From an uncultured Lachnospiraceae bacterium (GTDB taxonomy: Bacteria > Bacillota > Clostridia > Lachnospirales > Lachnospiraceae), in the NCBI GenBank assembly GCA_910578825.1, contig CAJTSB010000005.1, positions 59,307 to 123,306 of the forward strand: 64,000 bases of DNA. Direction: 5' to 3'. Both the position numbers and the translations under genes were made by a program. The stretch's first letter is position 1; the number at the start of each line of letters is the position of its first letter. The notes beneath the pieces were generated by a model. The model worked only from the letters and a program-made list of their open reading frames with translations. It was not told the DNA's origin and searched no databases. Positions 36,085 through 44,489 of the stretch are shown here, one piece after another.

Positions 36085-38973
36085 TTAATCCGTAAATCCG
36101 TTTGCACTGCTTTCTATTTCTTCTGCCTGTCCATCTAACAGGGTATTGGTATCTGCAAGATGGAAATAATATTTTAAAATATTGCTGGATACTTCTACTG
36201 CATTTGCCGAAGTGTATCCATAGGCAATACGGGTTGTAATCGCTATCTCTGGATCCTCATAAGGCGCATATCCAATAAACAGCGCGTGGTTCGCCCGAGT
36301 CTCCATCTGCTGTGCCGTACCGGTTTTACCGGCAACCGCAACAGAAAAATCCTTAAAACTCTTATTGTTTTCTGCCACCATCCGCATACCGCTTTGAATC
36401 GCGTTCCAGGATGGAGCGGAAACTTCGGTAATCTTACGGATCACCTTGGGCTCAAATTCCTGCACAACTTTGCCGTCTGCCGTTGTCTCCTTATCCAGAA
36501 GCGTCAGTTGATAGACGTCTCCGCTGCTGGCAACTGCCGTAAGATACCTCGCAAGCTGTGTGGTCGTATAGTTATGGTTTCCCTGTCCAATTGCAGAAGT
36601 AATCGGATACTCATTGGAAATCTGCGGCTCGTTTTCCGGTATTTCAATTCCGGTCTTTTCATCCAGTCCAAACAGGGATGCATATTTTTTCAGCGCCGCG
36701 ATTCCCTTATTCTCATTATAGACTCCGCCCTCGGAACTTAAACGGTAACCCATCTCATAGAAAAAGTAGTTACAGGAATCCCGGATGGCCTCTGAAATAT
36801 TGTCCTTACCATGCGTACTGCCCGGATAAATCCAACATTTGGGAGACGGCGTGATATTCGTATATTCCCCCTCATCCTTAATCTGTTCTTCCACGCTCAC
36901 AACGCTTTCGGCCAGAGACGCCGCCGCAGTAATCGGCTTAAAGGTGGAACCAGGCGCCGTCCGCTGCTGCGTCGCATTGTTATACTGCGGAACAGACAAA
37001 TCTTTCTGCAGGCTTTCAAAATACGCAGAATCTACGGTATTCGCAAGCCTGTTGGTATCATAGCCCGGATAAGTCACACAAGCAAGCAATTCACCGGTTT
37101 TAACGTCAATCATGACACAGCTTGCCGTACAGGGATCCAGCGCAAGCTGGGCGGGCGTTATCTCAATGTTCTTTATTTTCTCTTTCAGGAAATCAAAGGC
37201 GTTGAGGCTGCCGTTGGCAAGCGATGCCTGCTCCCCGTTTTTATCCTTGAGGATTCCCTGTTCAAACAAAATCTGGCAGATTTGATTGCCGGAAATCAGG
37301 TTGTCCCGAATCATATACTGGTAAATCTTCTTCGAAAATTCCGAATCTGTCTGTAACTCATCCATAATGTAGGAGATCAGCGCATCATAAATCTCTGTGG
37401 AATCGGAATACTTGGAATCGGTATCGAAACCGGTAATATCAATCCAGTCCATGGAAATTGCGCGGTGCAGGTATTCCGCAAGGCTTGCCGTATCGCTCTT
37501 CCAGGAGAGATACACCTCATCATCCGTATCCACTTTGTCCGCCAGAAAAATTTTCTTCTCACTGAGCATAGAGAGAATATAGCTCATATATACCTGATAC
37601 TCTTTGTCCAAATTACCATATACGGCCGGAGAAGTCGATACAAACTGCTGTCTGAGTCCCTCAATAACAGAACTCTGCTTGCTTTTAAAAACCGCATGCA
37701 CCTGCTGCTCCACGGGCTGGGCTTTTTCTTTCTCAAAATGTCCAATATCAATAATATTATTATTGAGGAGCGCAAAATAAACATCGTCAATCGGAATCTT
37801 GATATCAGAGGCTGTACCGGAACTGGTATCATATTCCTTAATATTCTCAATCTGCGCGTAGACAATGCCGGCAAGCTCCTGCTCTAACATACGGTAGACT
37901 GCCTCCTGTAACTCCGCGTCAATCGAAAGATAAATATCGTTTCCAGAGGAAGCGTCGACTTTCTGAATCATCTCCGTAATCCGTCCCATATTGTCAGTAT
38001 AAAAAGATTCTTTCCCTTTACTTCCCTGCAATTGCTGATCCATCACCTGTTCAATCCCGGATTTTCCAACCACATCATTCAGCGTATATTCTTCATTTTT
38101 CTCAGACAGGGTATCGTACTCTTCCTGAGAAATTTTGCCTGTGTAACCGATAATATGAGAAAAATATTCGCTGTCCACATATTTGCGGATACTGTCTTCC
38201 GTGATATCGACACCCTGAAGGATATCCGAATTCTCTTTGATGACTGCAACAGTCTCTTCACTGATATTCCGGGCAATCGTTGTCAGTACATATTTCTGGT
38301 AATTGTTCTGGGATATGGCATAACGAAGCAACATGATTTTGTAGGCCTCATCCTCAGAATACAGATTATATTCTTTGGGAAGCTCCTTTTGCTCCGTTTT
38401 TCCCTCAACATAAATGCCAAATTTATCCTGAAGAAAGGCAACGACCTGTTCCGGGCGTGCGTTCCTTTCATCGTAACCCAGTTTCTTGTTGTATTTCAGC
38501 TTATCAATACTTGTGTAGCCGTAGACGTCTGCCAGAAAACGCAGCAAAGCTTTATCTGACAGGATAAACTGATAATTGCCCCGTTCATCTTTTTGAACGT
38601 CAAAATCAGTAATGATTTTATCGCCTTTATCTTCAATCATGTGAATGACGGTATTCAATTCTTCATTCAGAAGATAGTTCTTCTCCTGCGTACTGTTGTA
38701 GACGCCGTTATCCTCAATGGTAACCGAGTACGACAATTCATTATAGGCCAGGAGTTTGCCATTCCGATCAAAAATATTACCTCTGGTACCGGATGTGACA
38801 CGCTCTTTTCGAATCAGAAGGGTATAATTATCCAGATACTCCTTGCCCTTTATGATCTGAAGCACAAATATGCGCTGCAACATTATGCCAAATATAAGAA
38901 CCATCACTACACTGAGCGCAAATAATCTGGAAGTCAATATTTTTTTGCCGTAATCTTTTATTATCTCAAACAA
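36085..38973 (-). CDS. mrdA: penicillin-binding protein 2 (class B), unusually long
   Basis: Transpeptidase that cross-links peptidoglycan for elongation, partner of RodA. 962 residues, against roughly 600-720 for most PBP2 proteins. N-terminal anchor helix about 17-37, pedestal domain with TSGTRGNIFDRNGKLLA, transpeptidase motifs S676-T-F-K679, S733-C-N735 and K883-T-G. The active-site Ser is at 676, versus 330 in E. coli, so about 300 extra residues precede it. Start codon is TTG, overlapping the mreD stop, with AAGGAG about 11 nt upstream; no ATG fits better. Confidence 0.95.
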   Translation of the reverse strand: MFEIIKDYGKKILTSRLFALSVVMVLIFGIMLQRIFVLQIIKGKEYLDNYTLLIRKERVTSGTRGNIFDRNGKLLAYNELSYSVTIEDNGVYNSTQEKNYLLNEELNTVIHMIEDKGDKIITDFDVQKDERGNYQFILSDKALLRFLADVYGYTSIDKLKYNKKLGYDERNARPEQVVAFLQDKFGIYVEGKTEQKELPKEYNLYSEDEAYKIMLLRYAISQNNYQKYVLTTIARNISEETVAVIKENSDILQGVDITEDSIRKYVDSEYFSHIIGYTGKISQEEYDTLSEKNEEYTLNDVVGKSGIEQVMDQQLQGSKGKESFYTDNMGRITEMIQKVDASSGNDIYLSIDAELQEAVYRMLEQELAGIVYAQIENIKEYDTSSGTASDIKIPIDDVYFALLNNNIIDIGHFEKEKAQPVEQQVHAVFKSKQSSVIEGLRQQFVSTSPAVYGNLDKEYQVYMSYILSMLSEKKIFLADKVDTDDEVYLSWKSDTASLAEYLHRAISMDWIDITGFDTDSKYSDSTEIYDALISYIMDELQTDSEFSKKIYQYMIRDNLISGNQICQILFEQGILKDKNGEQASLANGSLNAFDFLKEKIKNIEITPAQLALDPCTASCVMIDVKTGELLACVTYPGYDTNRLANTVDSAYFESLQKDLSVPQYNNATQQRTAPGSTFKPITAAASLAESVVSVEEQIKDEGEYTNITPSPKCWIYPGSTHGKDNISEAIRDSCNYFFYEMGYRLSSEGGVYNENKGIAALKKYASLFGLDEKTGIEIPENEPQISNEYPITSAIGQGNHNYTTTQLARYLTAVASSGDVYQLTLLDKETTADGKVVQEFEPKVIRKITEVSAPSWNAIQSGMRMVAENNKSFKDFSVAVAGKTGTAQQMETRANHALFIGYAPYEDPEIAITTRIAYGYTSANAVEVSSNILKYYFHLADTNTLLDGQAEEIESSANGFTD

Positions 38974-39484
38974 ACTTGCTGGCTCTCCTTTTTTCTATCT
39001 CTTCTAAGCGATTATTTATTTTAAGAATCACAAAATATAAGACAATCGTCACAAGAATGGTATATACCAGTTCCGGCAGCATAATATTGAAAAGATAGTA
39101 ACTGATTCGGAACCTGCCCCGCAGAAAAAACAGAAACAGATATACCAGGATATTGTATGATAAATCGCTTGTTGCAATCAAAATCAATGGCAGTTTGATA
39201 TCGTCCGGAAAAAAACGCTTGCGGAAGAAACCGTTGACATAACCAATATAGGCATATATTAACGCATAAAACCCGATCACGCTTCCAAAAAAAATATCCA
39301 GTAAGAGTCCGCTGAAGAACCCGATCCACATGCCTTCTTTCCTGCCCCGCATGAATCCAAACGATGAAGTCACCACAATCAATAGATTGGGGGAGATAGA
39401 TGCAAAAGACAGCATCTGGAATAAGGTACATTGCAGAAGAAAGCATACGGTTATTATGATAAATACTGCTAATTTACGTCTCAT
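38966..39484 (-). CDS. mreD: rod shape-determining protein MreD
   Basis: Small integral membrane protein of the elongasome, 172 residues with five to six membrane helices. Sequence conservation is low in this family; the call rests on hydrophobic pattern, the segment GLLLDIFFGSVIGFYAL and place between mreC and mrdA. Ends inside the first codons of mrdA. Confidence 0.92.
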   Translation of the reverse strand: MRRKLAVFIIITVCFLLQCTLFQMLSFASISPNLLIVVTSSFGFMRGRKEGMWIGFFSGLLLDIFFGSVIGFYALIYAYIGYVNGFFRKRFFPDDIKLPLILIATSDLSYNILVYLFLFFLRGRFRISYYLFNIMLPELVYTILVTIVLYFVILKINNRLEEIEKRRASKFV

Positions 39485-39497
39485 CTGACCTGCTCCT

Positions 39498-40367
39498 TTA
39501 TTCCTTTGGGGTCTCCTTCTTATCCAGTATCACAAGCACTTCCTGCAAATGCTGGAAATCCACCGCAGGGGTTATGGTTCCGGAATATGTGAGGTTATTG
39601 GAATTGCGCTCAATCGTACTGACATAGCCGATGAGAATACCTTCCAGATATTTGTCGCTGATATGGGAAGTCACAATCTGTTCTCCCGTCTTTACCGCAT
39701 CCTCCTCGCATTTCAAATCAGAAAAACCGATCACCTGCTCCTGATTCATAGATGCCAGATTACCATTTATGATACAGCGGTCAGCAGTAGATAACGCCAT
39801 TCCGCTGACATTGCTGACATCGTCTATGATAGCGCGTACCTTAGCGTAATTGGAACCCGTATCCGTTACAATGCCTACAAGACCGCTGCCCGCAATGACA
39901 TTCATATCTTTTTCTATACCGTCCTTCTCACCCTTATCAATGAGAAAGGCATTGAACCAGTTGCCACCGTCATTGGCAATCACCCGAGCTGCCACCTTAT
40001 CGTAGCTTGGGTATTTCTGATCCAGCTCCATCAGCTTTCGCAGATTGTCCAATTCATACTGTTCCAGCTTGATGGTGCTCAACTTTTGTGTGAGCTCGTC
40101 TACCTGTTCCTGTAATTTTTTGTTATCCTGCCTGACATTACGCAGGGACACCACGTCATCTGCGCGGTTAATCACCCAGCTCCCTACCTGATTGATGCCG
40201 TTTTGCATAGGGACAAACACATATCCGGCAACCGTATTCAGCGGTCCGCCGGAAAGGTTGAACGTAAAGCTTACAAACATGAGCAGCACACAGAGCGCCG
40301 TCACTGCCAGAAGCGTATATTTCGTTGGAATAGAGCGTTTTGTTCTTCGTTTCATAAATACCTGCAA
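39498..40367 (-). CDS. mreC: rod shape-determining protein MreC
   Basis: Bitopic scaffold that activates PBP2-RodA. About 289 residues: basic N-terminus, one membrane helix (about 19-40), a coiled coil (about 75-110) and a two-lobed beta domain (GLVGIVTDTGSNYAKVRAI). An ATG four codons further in (MKRRTKRS) is an alternative start. Lies 3 bp after mreB. Confidence 0.95.
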   Translation of the reverse strand: MQVFMKRRTKRSIPTKYTLLAVTALCVLLMFVSFTFNLSGGPLNTVAGYVFVPMQNGINQVGSWVINRADDVVSLRNVRQDNKKLQEQVDELTQKLSTIKLEQYELDNLRKLMELDQKYPSYDKVAARVIANDGGNWFNAFLIDKGEKDGIEKDMNVIAGSGLVGIVTDTGSNYAKVRAIIDDVSNVSGMALSTADRCIINGNLASMNQEQVIGFSDLKCEEDAVKTGEQIVTSHISDKYLEGILIGYVSTIERNSNNLTYSGTITPAVDFQHLQEVLVILDKKETPKE

Positions 40368-40370
40368 CCT

Positions 40371-41390
40371 CTATTTATAAATTCTGCTTTTCATGCTAAA
40401 TGCAAGTTTCCGGTATTTTTCATCTGATACAATCTTGTCCAGACCGCGCACAGCGCTTTCTTCCGGAAACTCACAGGTATTTACCCGGATATTGGTTATC
40501 TGGGTAAACAGTTCATCCAACCTCTGTATCTTAGAGGAACCTCCGGTGATATAAATGCCGGAGTGAATGATATCCCTCGCCAGTTCAGGCGGCGTCTTCT
40601 CCAAAATCATCTTAATCGAATTACAGATGGTATTGAGCGGATCCTTGATTGCCTCGTAAACGATTGTGGACGTAATCTGCATCTCAATCGGCAGACCGCT
40701 GACAACGTCTCTTCCGACAATGGTCGCAGCCATCTCTTCCTCCTGCGCAATGGCACAGCCCAGCGTCTCTTTTAAATGCATGGCTGTCTTCTGTCCAATC
40801 ACAAGGCTGAAATTACGTTTTAAATAGTTGATGATGGATTCATCAATGCGTTTTCCCCCAAAATGAAGCAGGTCGCTCAAGACCAGTCCTCCCAGGGAAA
40901 TTACGGAAATCTCCGTTGTATCCGCGCCAATATTAACGATCATGAATCCGGTCGGGGAATTCACATCCAAATCCAGACCTACGGCGTCTGCAATCGGTTT
41001 CTCACAGAGCAGCACGTTTCTTGGCTTAAAGCGACTCTTATAGAACAAATCAAAGAACGCCTTCTTCTCCACTTCCGTAATATCCGTTGGTACCGCAACA
41101 ATAAATTCGGCTCCCTTGATATGACTTTTTGCATGTTTTTCCAACAATTCGCCAATCATCATCTGCATATTATTGTAATCTGCGATTACGCCATTGACTA
41201 CGGGAAAAGATACCTTGATACTGTCCGGCGCTTTCTCGTACATGGCATATGCGTCATCGCCAAACGCATAGAGCTGGTTCTTGTTGACGATGGCAATGGT
41301 ATTCTTTTCATTGATTACCTTCCCGGTTGCCTTACAAAAAATTTTCAAATTGCAGGTTCCCAAATCAATTCCGTATACATTTGCTGACAT
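40371..41390 (-). CDS. mreB: actin-like protein MreB family
   Basis: Actin homologue that directs elongasome movement around the cell. 339 residues. Phosphate 1 loop YGIDLGTCNLKIF, phosphate 2 MIVNIGADTTEISVIS, adenosine motif GIYITGGSSKI. The sequence is somewhat divergent: the C-terminal region is shorter and INEKNTIAI replaces the common EPSVVAI. In Bacillota with several mreB-like genes this could be Mbl-type, but linkage to mreCD favours MreB. Confidence 0.93.
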   Translation of the reverse strand: MSANVYGIDLGTCNLKIFCKATGKVINEKNTIAIVNKNQLYAFGDDAYAMYEKAPDSIKVSFPVVNGVIADYNNMQMMIGELLEKHAKSHIKGAEFIVAVPTDITEVEKKAFFDLFYKSRFKPRNVLLCEKPIADAVGLDLDVNSPTGFMIVNIGADTTEISVISLGGLVLSDLLHFGGKRIDESIINYLKRNFSLVIGQKTAMHLKETLGCAIAQEEEMAATIVGRDVVSGLPIEMQITSTIVYEAIKDPLNTICNSIKMILEKTPPELARDIIHSGIYITGGSSKIQRLDELFTQITNIRVNTCEFPEESAVRGLDKIVSDEKYRKLAFSMKSRIYK

Positions 41391-41393
41391 AAC

Positions 41394-42101
41394 TTATGTT
41401 CCTTTCCTCTGGCCAAACAGGCCGTTTTCTCTAAAGCTCATATATCTGTTGTCACCAATGATAATATGATCTGCCAGGGCAATTCCAAGCATACTCCCAC
41501 TCTCTGTAACCCTGCGTGTAACCTTGATATCCGCCTCACTGGGCTCCGGATCACCGCTGGGATGATTGTGCAGAAGTACAATGTGCACGGCATGGCATTC
41601 AAGTGCCTTTATAAAGATTTCCCTGGGTGATACCAGGGAGTAGTTTACTGTGCCGACGGAGATAATTTCATCTCCCAGCAGATTGCTTTTGGCATCAAAC
41701 ATTGCCAGTAAAAGCTTTTCTTTCGTTTCATGACGCAGCGTTTCCATATAGTAGGAGGCAATGCTTGCCGGTTCATTCAGGCGCACCTCTTCACTCCTGC
41801 TGGTTTTGGCAATGCGTCTTGCAAGCTCTGCAATGCACTTCAACTGCGCTGCTTTCACCCGTCCGATTCCAGAAATCTCCTGCATCTCTTCAGGATTCAT
41901 ATAGACAAGGTTCAAAAGGCTCTGTTGCCTTTGTGCCAGCAAAGCCTGCGCAAGCTGCAGGGCAGTCATGTCCTGCGTACCGCTCCTTAGGATGACAGCC
42001 AGAAGTTCCGCATCGGACAATGTGTGTGCACCATAGCGGAAAAATTTTTCACGCGGCTGTTCCGACTCTGGCATTTCTTTCATAGTCATGTGTAAATTCA
42101 T
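41394..42101 (-). CDS. radC: RadC family JAB-domain protein
   Basis: 235 residues: N-terminal UPF0758 helix-hairpin-helix part (LSDAELLAVILRSG; ISGIGRVKAAQLK) and a JAB/MPN metalloprotease-like domain with HNHPSGDPEPSEAD, giving a zinc site. Named for DNA repair, but that role was withdrawn in E. coli; function remains unsettled. AAAGGA precedes the ATG. First gene of the mre run, as commonly seen in Bacillota. Confidence 0.95.
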   Translation of the reverse strand: MNLHMTMKEMPESEQPREKFFRYGAHTLSDAELLAVILRSGTQDMTALQLAQALLAQRQQSLLNLVYMNPEEMQEISGIGRVKAAQLKCIAELARRIAKTSRSEEVRLNEPASIASYYMETLRHETKEKLLLAMFDAKSNLLGDEIISVGTVNYSLVSPREIFIKALECHAVHIVLLHNHPSGDPEPSEADIKVTRRVTESGSMLGIALADHIIIGDNRYMSFRENGLFGQRKGT

Positions 42102-42149
42102 ATTTTTCCTTTCACTCTCTCAAAAGAAAAGGAAAACGTATCACATTTT

Positions 42150-42178
42150 ATTTTAGCACAAAAGGGCTTTAATGTATA
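42150..42178 (-). promoter_or_regulatory. possible promoter for the radC-mre-min run
   Basis: On the minus strand TATACA (42173-42178) and TAAAAT (42150-42155) are 17 bp apart, about 50 bp upstream of the radC ATG. The -35 is poor (4 of 6). Confidence 0.45.
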
Positions 42179-42199
42179 CTAATTAATATTAAAATTTCG

Positions 42200-43474
42200 C
42201 TAAAAATTTATTAATCCCTGTTCGTAAAGTTTTTGTAAAGACATCAGTATTCCCAGTTTTGCGTGATACCAGGTCAGTCCCCCCTGAAAATATACGGCAT
42301 ACGGCTCCCGCAATGGACCGTCCGCACTCAGCTCAATCGAAGAACCCTGTACGAAAGCCCCCGCCGCCATAATCACCTCATCGTCATATCCCGGCATGGC
42401 CCATGGCTCCGGGGTCACATGGCTGTCTACCGGCGCCGCCGCCTGAATTCCCTGGCAAAATGCAATCAATGATTGCGGATTTTTCAGCGTTACTGCCTGA
42501 ATAATGTCGTGGCGGCTTTCCGTTCCGTTTGGAATCACCGGAAATCCCAGGCTTTCGTAAATATTTGCCGCAAAGATGGCTCCTTTCAATGCACCGGCAA
42601 CAACGGTGGGTGAAAGAAACAGCCCCTGGTAAAAGGACTGGATAACGCCAAGGGACGCGCCGACCTCCTTCCCAAGTCCCGGAGAAGTGAGCCGGTAAGC
42701 AGCATTGTCTATACACTCCTGCTTTCCCACAATATAACCGCCGATAGGAGCCAGTCCGCCGCCAGGATTCTTAATCAGCGAGCCGACGATCATATCGGCG
42801 CCCGCCTCCAGCGGCTCCTGTCTTTCCACAAACTCGCCGTAACAGTTATCCACCATGCAGATAACGTCCGGCCTGATTTGCTTAATAAACGTAATCAATT
42901 CGCCAATCTGCGCTACGGAAAGCGTTGGTCTGGTCTGATAGCCCCTGGAACGCTGAATCGCGACAAGTTTTGTCTTTTCATTCAGCGCTTTTTTGATATT
43001 CTCGTAATCAAAGCCGCCGTCCGCCAGAAGATCCACCTGTCGGTAAGTGACGCCATATTCGGCAAGAGAACCTTTCGAGGGGCGGATGCCAATGACTTCC
43101 TCAAGCGTATCGTAAGGTTTTCCCACCGGGGATAACAGCTCATCTCCCGGACGCAGGTTCGACATTAATGCCAATGCCAGGGCATGGGTACCACAGGTAA
43201 TCTGTGGGCGTACCAGTGCGGCCTCCCCATGAAAACAAGTCGCATAGACTTCCTCAAGCGTGTCCCTTCCCAGATCATTATATCCATAGCCGCTGCTGCC
43301 CATAAAACATTCGGCGCTGACCCTATGTGCCTGAAACGCTTTTATGACTTTCAACTGATTGTACTCTGCATTCTCATCAATTTCCTGAAAACGCTCCTTT
43401 AATTTTTTCTCAAATTTGATACCATAGGAATATACTTTTTCGTCAATTCCCAATTCCTGATACATCTGTTTCAT
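42200..43474 (-). CDS. methionine gamma-lyase family PLP protein (YnbB, 'aluminium resistance')
   Basis: Fold-type I PLP enzyme of 424 residues. The PLP lysine lies in GSLIKNPGGG, and the cofactor Asp in MVDNCYGEF. Family members are named methionine gamma-lyase family or aluminium-resistance proteins; the real reaction is unproven. It follows miaA by 52 bp at the end of the mutS-mutL-miaA string, the same relative position as ynbB near hfq/miaA in bacilli. Confidence 0.92.
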   Translation of the reverse strand: MKQMYQELGIDEKVYSYGIKFEKKLKERFQEIDENAEYNQLKVIKAFQAHRVSAECFMGSSGYGYNDLGRDTLEEVYATCFHGEAALVRPQITCGTHALALALMSNLRPGDELLSPVGKPYDTLEEVIGIRPSKGSLAEYGVTYRQVDLLADGGFDYENIKKALNEKTKLVAIQRSRGYQTRPTLSVAQIGELITFIKQIRPDVICMVDNCYGEFVERQEPLEAGADMIVGSLIKNPGGGLAPIGGYIVGKQECIDNAAYRLTSPGLGKEVGASLGVIQSFYQGLFLSPTVVAGALKGAIFAANIYESLGFPVIPNGTESRHDIIQAVTLKNPQSLIAFCQGIQAAAPVDSHVTPEPWAMPGYDDEVIMAAGAFVQGSSIELSADGPLREPYAVYFQGGLTWYHAKLGILMSLQKLYEQGLINF

Positions 43475-43526
43475 TCACACTTCCTCTTTCTTTTTCTGTT
43501 CTTGTCCCTTTGTAAAATTTCAAAAT

Positions 43527-44489
43527 TCAGTCAGAATTTTCGGAACCTATCATTCCCTTTTCCATCAGTATTTTTTTCATGTAGGATACTATTTGCTGGT
43601 TATCGTAAGCAAATTCCTGCTTATCCACCCAGATGACATCCCGCTCCCGGCGAAACCACGTCAACTGCCGTTTGGCAAAGTGTCTGGTATCGCGTTTGAT
43701 TCGGCAGACGGCGTCCGCAAGGCTCATCTCTCCTTCCAGATACGAAAGAATTTCTTTATAGCCAAGTCCCTGCATAGATACCATATGCCGTTCACAGCCA
43801 AGGTTTCGCAAGGCTTTTACCTCCTCTATCAGCCCCTCTTCCAGCATCATATCTACCCGTTCGTTGATTCGGTCATATAGTTTCTGCCTGTCGTCGTTTA
43901 AAACGAAATATGCAAAATGATAAGGCGATTCTTTTTGTCGCTCTGTTTCATTATGGGAAGAAATCTTCTGCCCGGACAGGTGATGAAATTCCAGCGCACG
44001 TACCATACGCCTGATATTATTCTCATGAATCTTTTTTGCTGCCTCGGGATCTGCCTTCTGTAACATTTCATGCAGGACATGTCCGCCCTGTTCTTTTGCA
44101 AGCTGCTCCAGGGACCGGCGGTATTCTGTGTCTTCCTGTTCCTTTGTAAAATCAATATCATACAACAAAGCCTGAATGTAAAATCCGGTGCCGCCAACAA
44201 TGATCGGAATCCTGCCCTGCGCATAGATTTCTTCCATATACTTCCTGGCATACTCCTGAAAACGCACCACATGAAATTCTTCCGTAGGCTCCAGCTCATC
44301 AATAAGATAATGAGGGATCTCCTGCATTTCCTGTTTTTTTATTTTCGCTGAACCGATATCCATATGGCGGTATACCTGCATGGAATCCGCTGAGATAATG
44401 GAACCATGCACCATCCTGGCAAGCTGGATCGATAGTCCGGTCTTACCGACCGCTGTGGGACCGGTCAGTATAATCAAAGGTTTTTTCAT
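43527..44489 (-). CDS. miaA: tRNA dimethylallyltransferase
   Basis: Adds a dimethylallyl group to A37 of tRNAs reading UNN codons. 320 residues. P-loop GPTAVGKTGL at about 10-19, DSMQVYRHMDIGSAK substrate motif, and GGTGFYIQALLY. The start shares one base with the mutL stop (TAATG), so translation is coupled. No hfq is seen downstream. Confidence 0.97.
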   Translation of the reverse strand: MKKPLIILTGPTAVGKTGLSIQLARMVHGSIISADSMQVYRHMDIGSAKIKKQEMQEIPHYLIDELEPTEEFHVVRFQEYARKYMEEIYAQGRIPIIVGGTGFYIQALLYDIDFTKEQEDTEYRRSLEQLAKEQGGHVLHEMLQKADPEAAKKIHENNIRRMVRALEFHHLSGQKISSHNETERQKESPYHFAYFVLNDDRQKLYDRINERVDMMLEEGLIEEVKALRNLGCERHMVSMQGLGYKEILSYLEGEMSLADAVCRIKRDTRHFAKRQLTWFRRERDVIWVDKQEFAYDNQQIVSYMKKILMEKGMIGSENSD

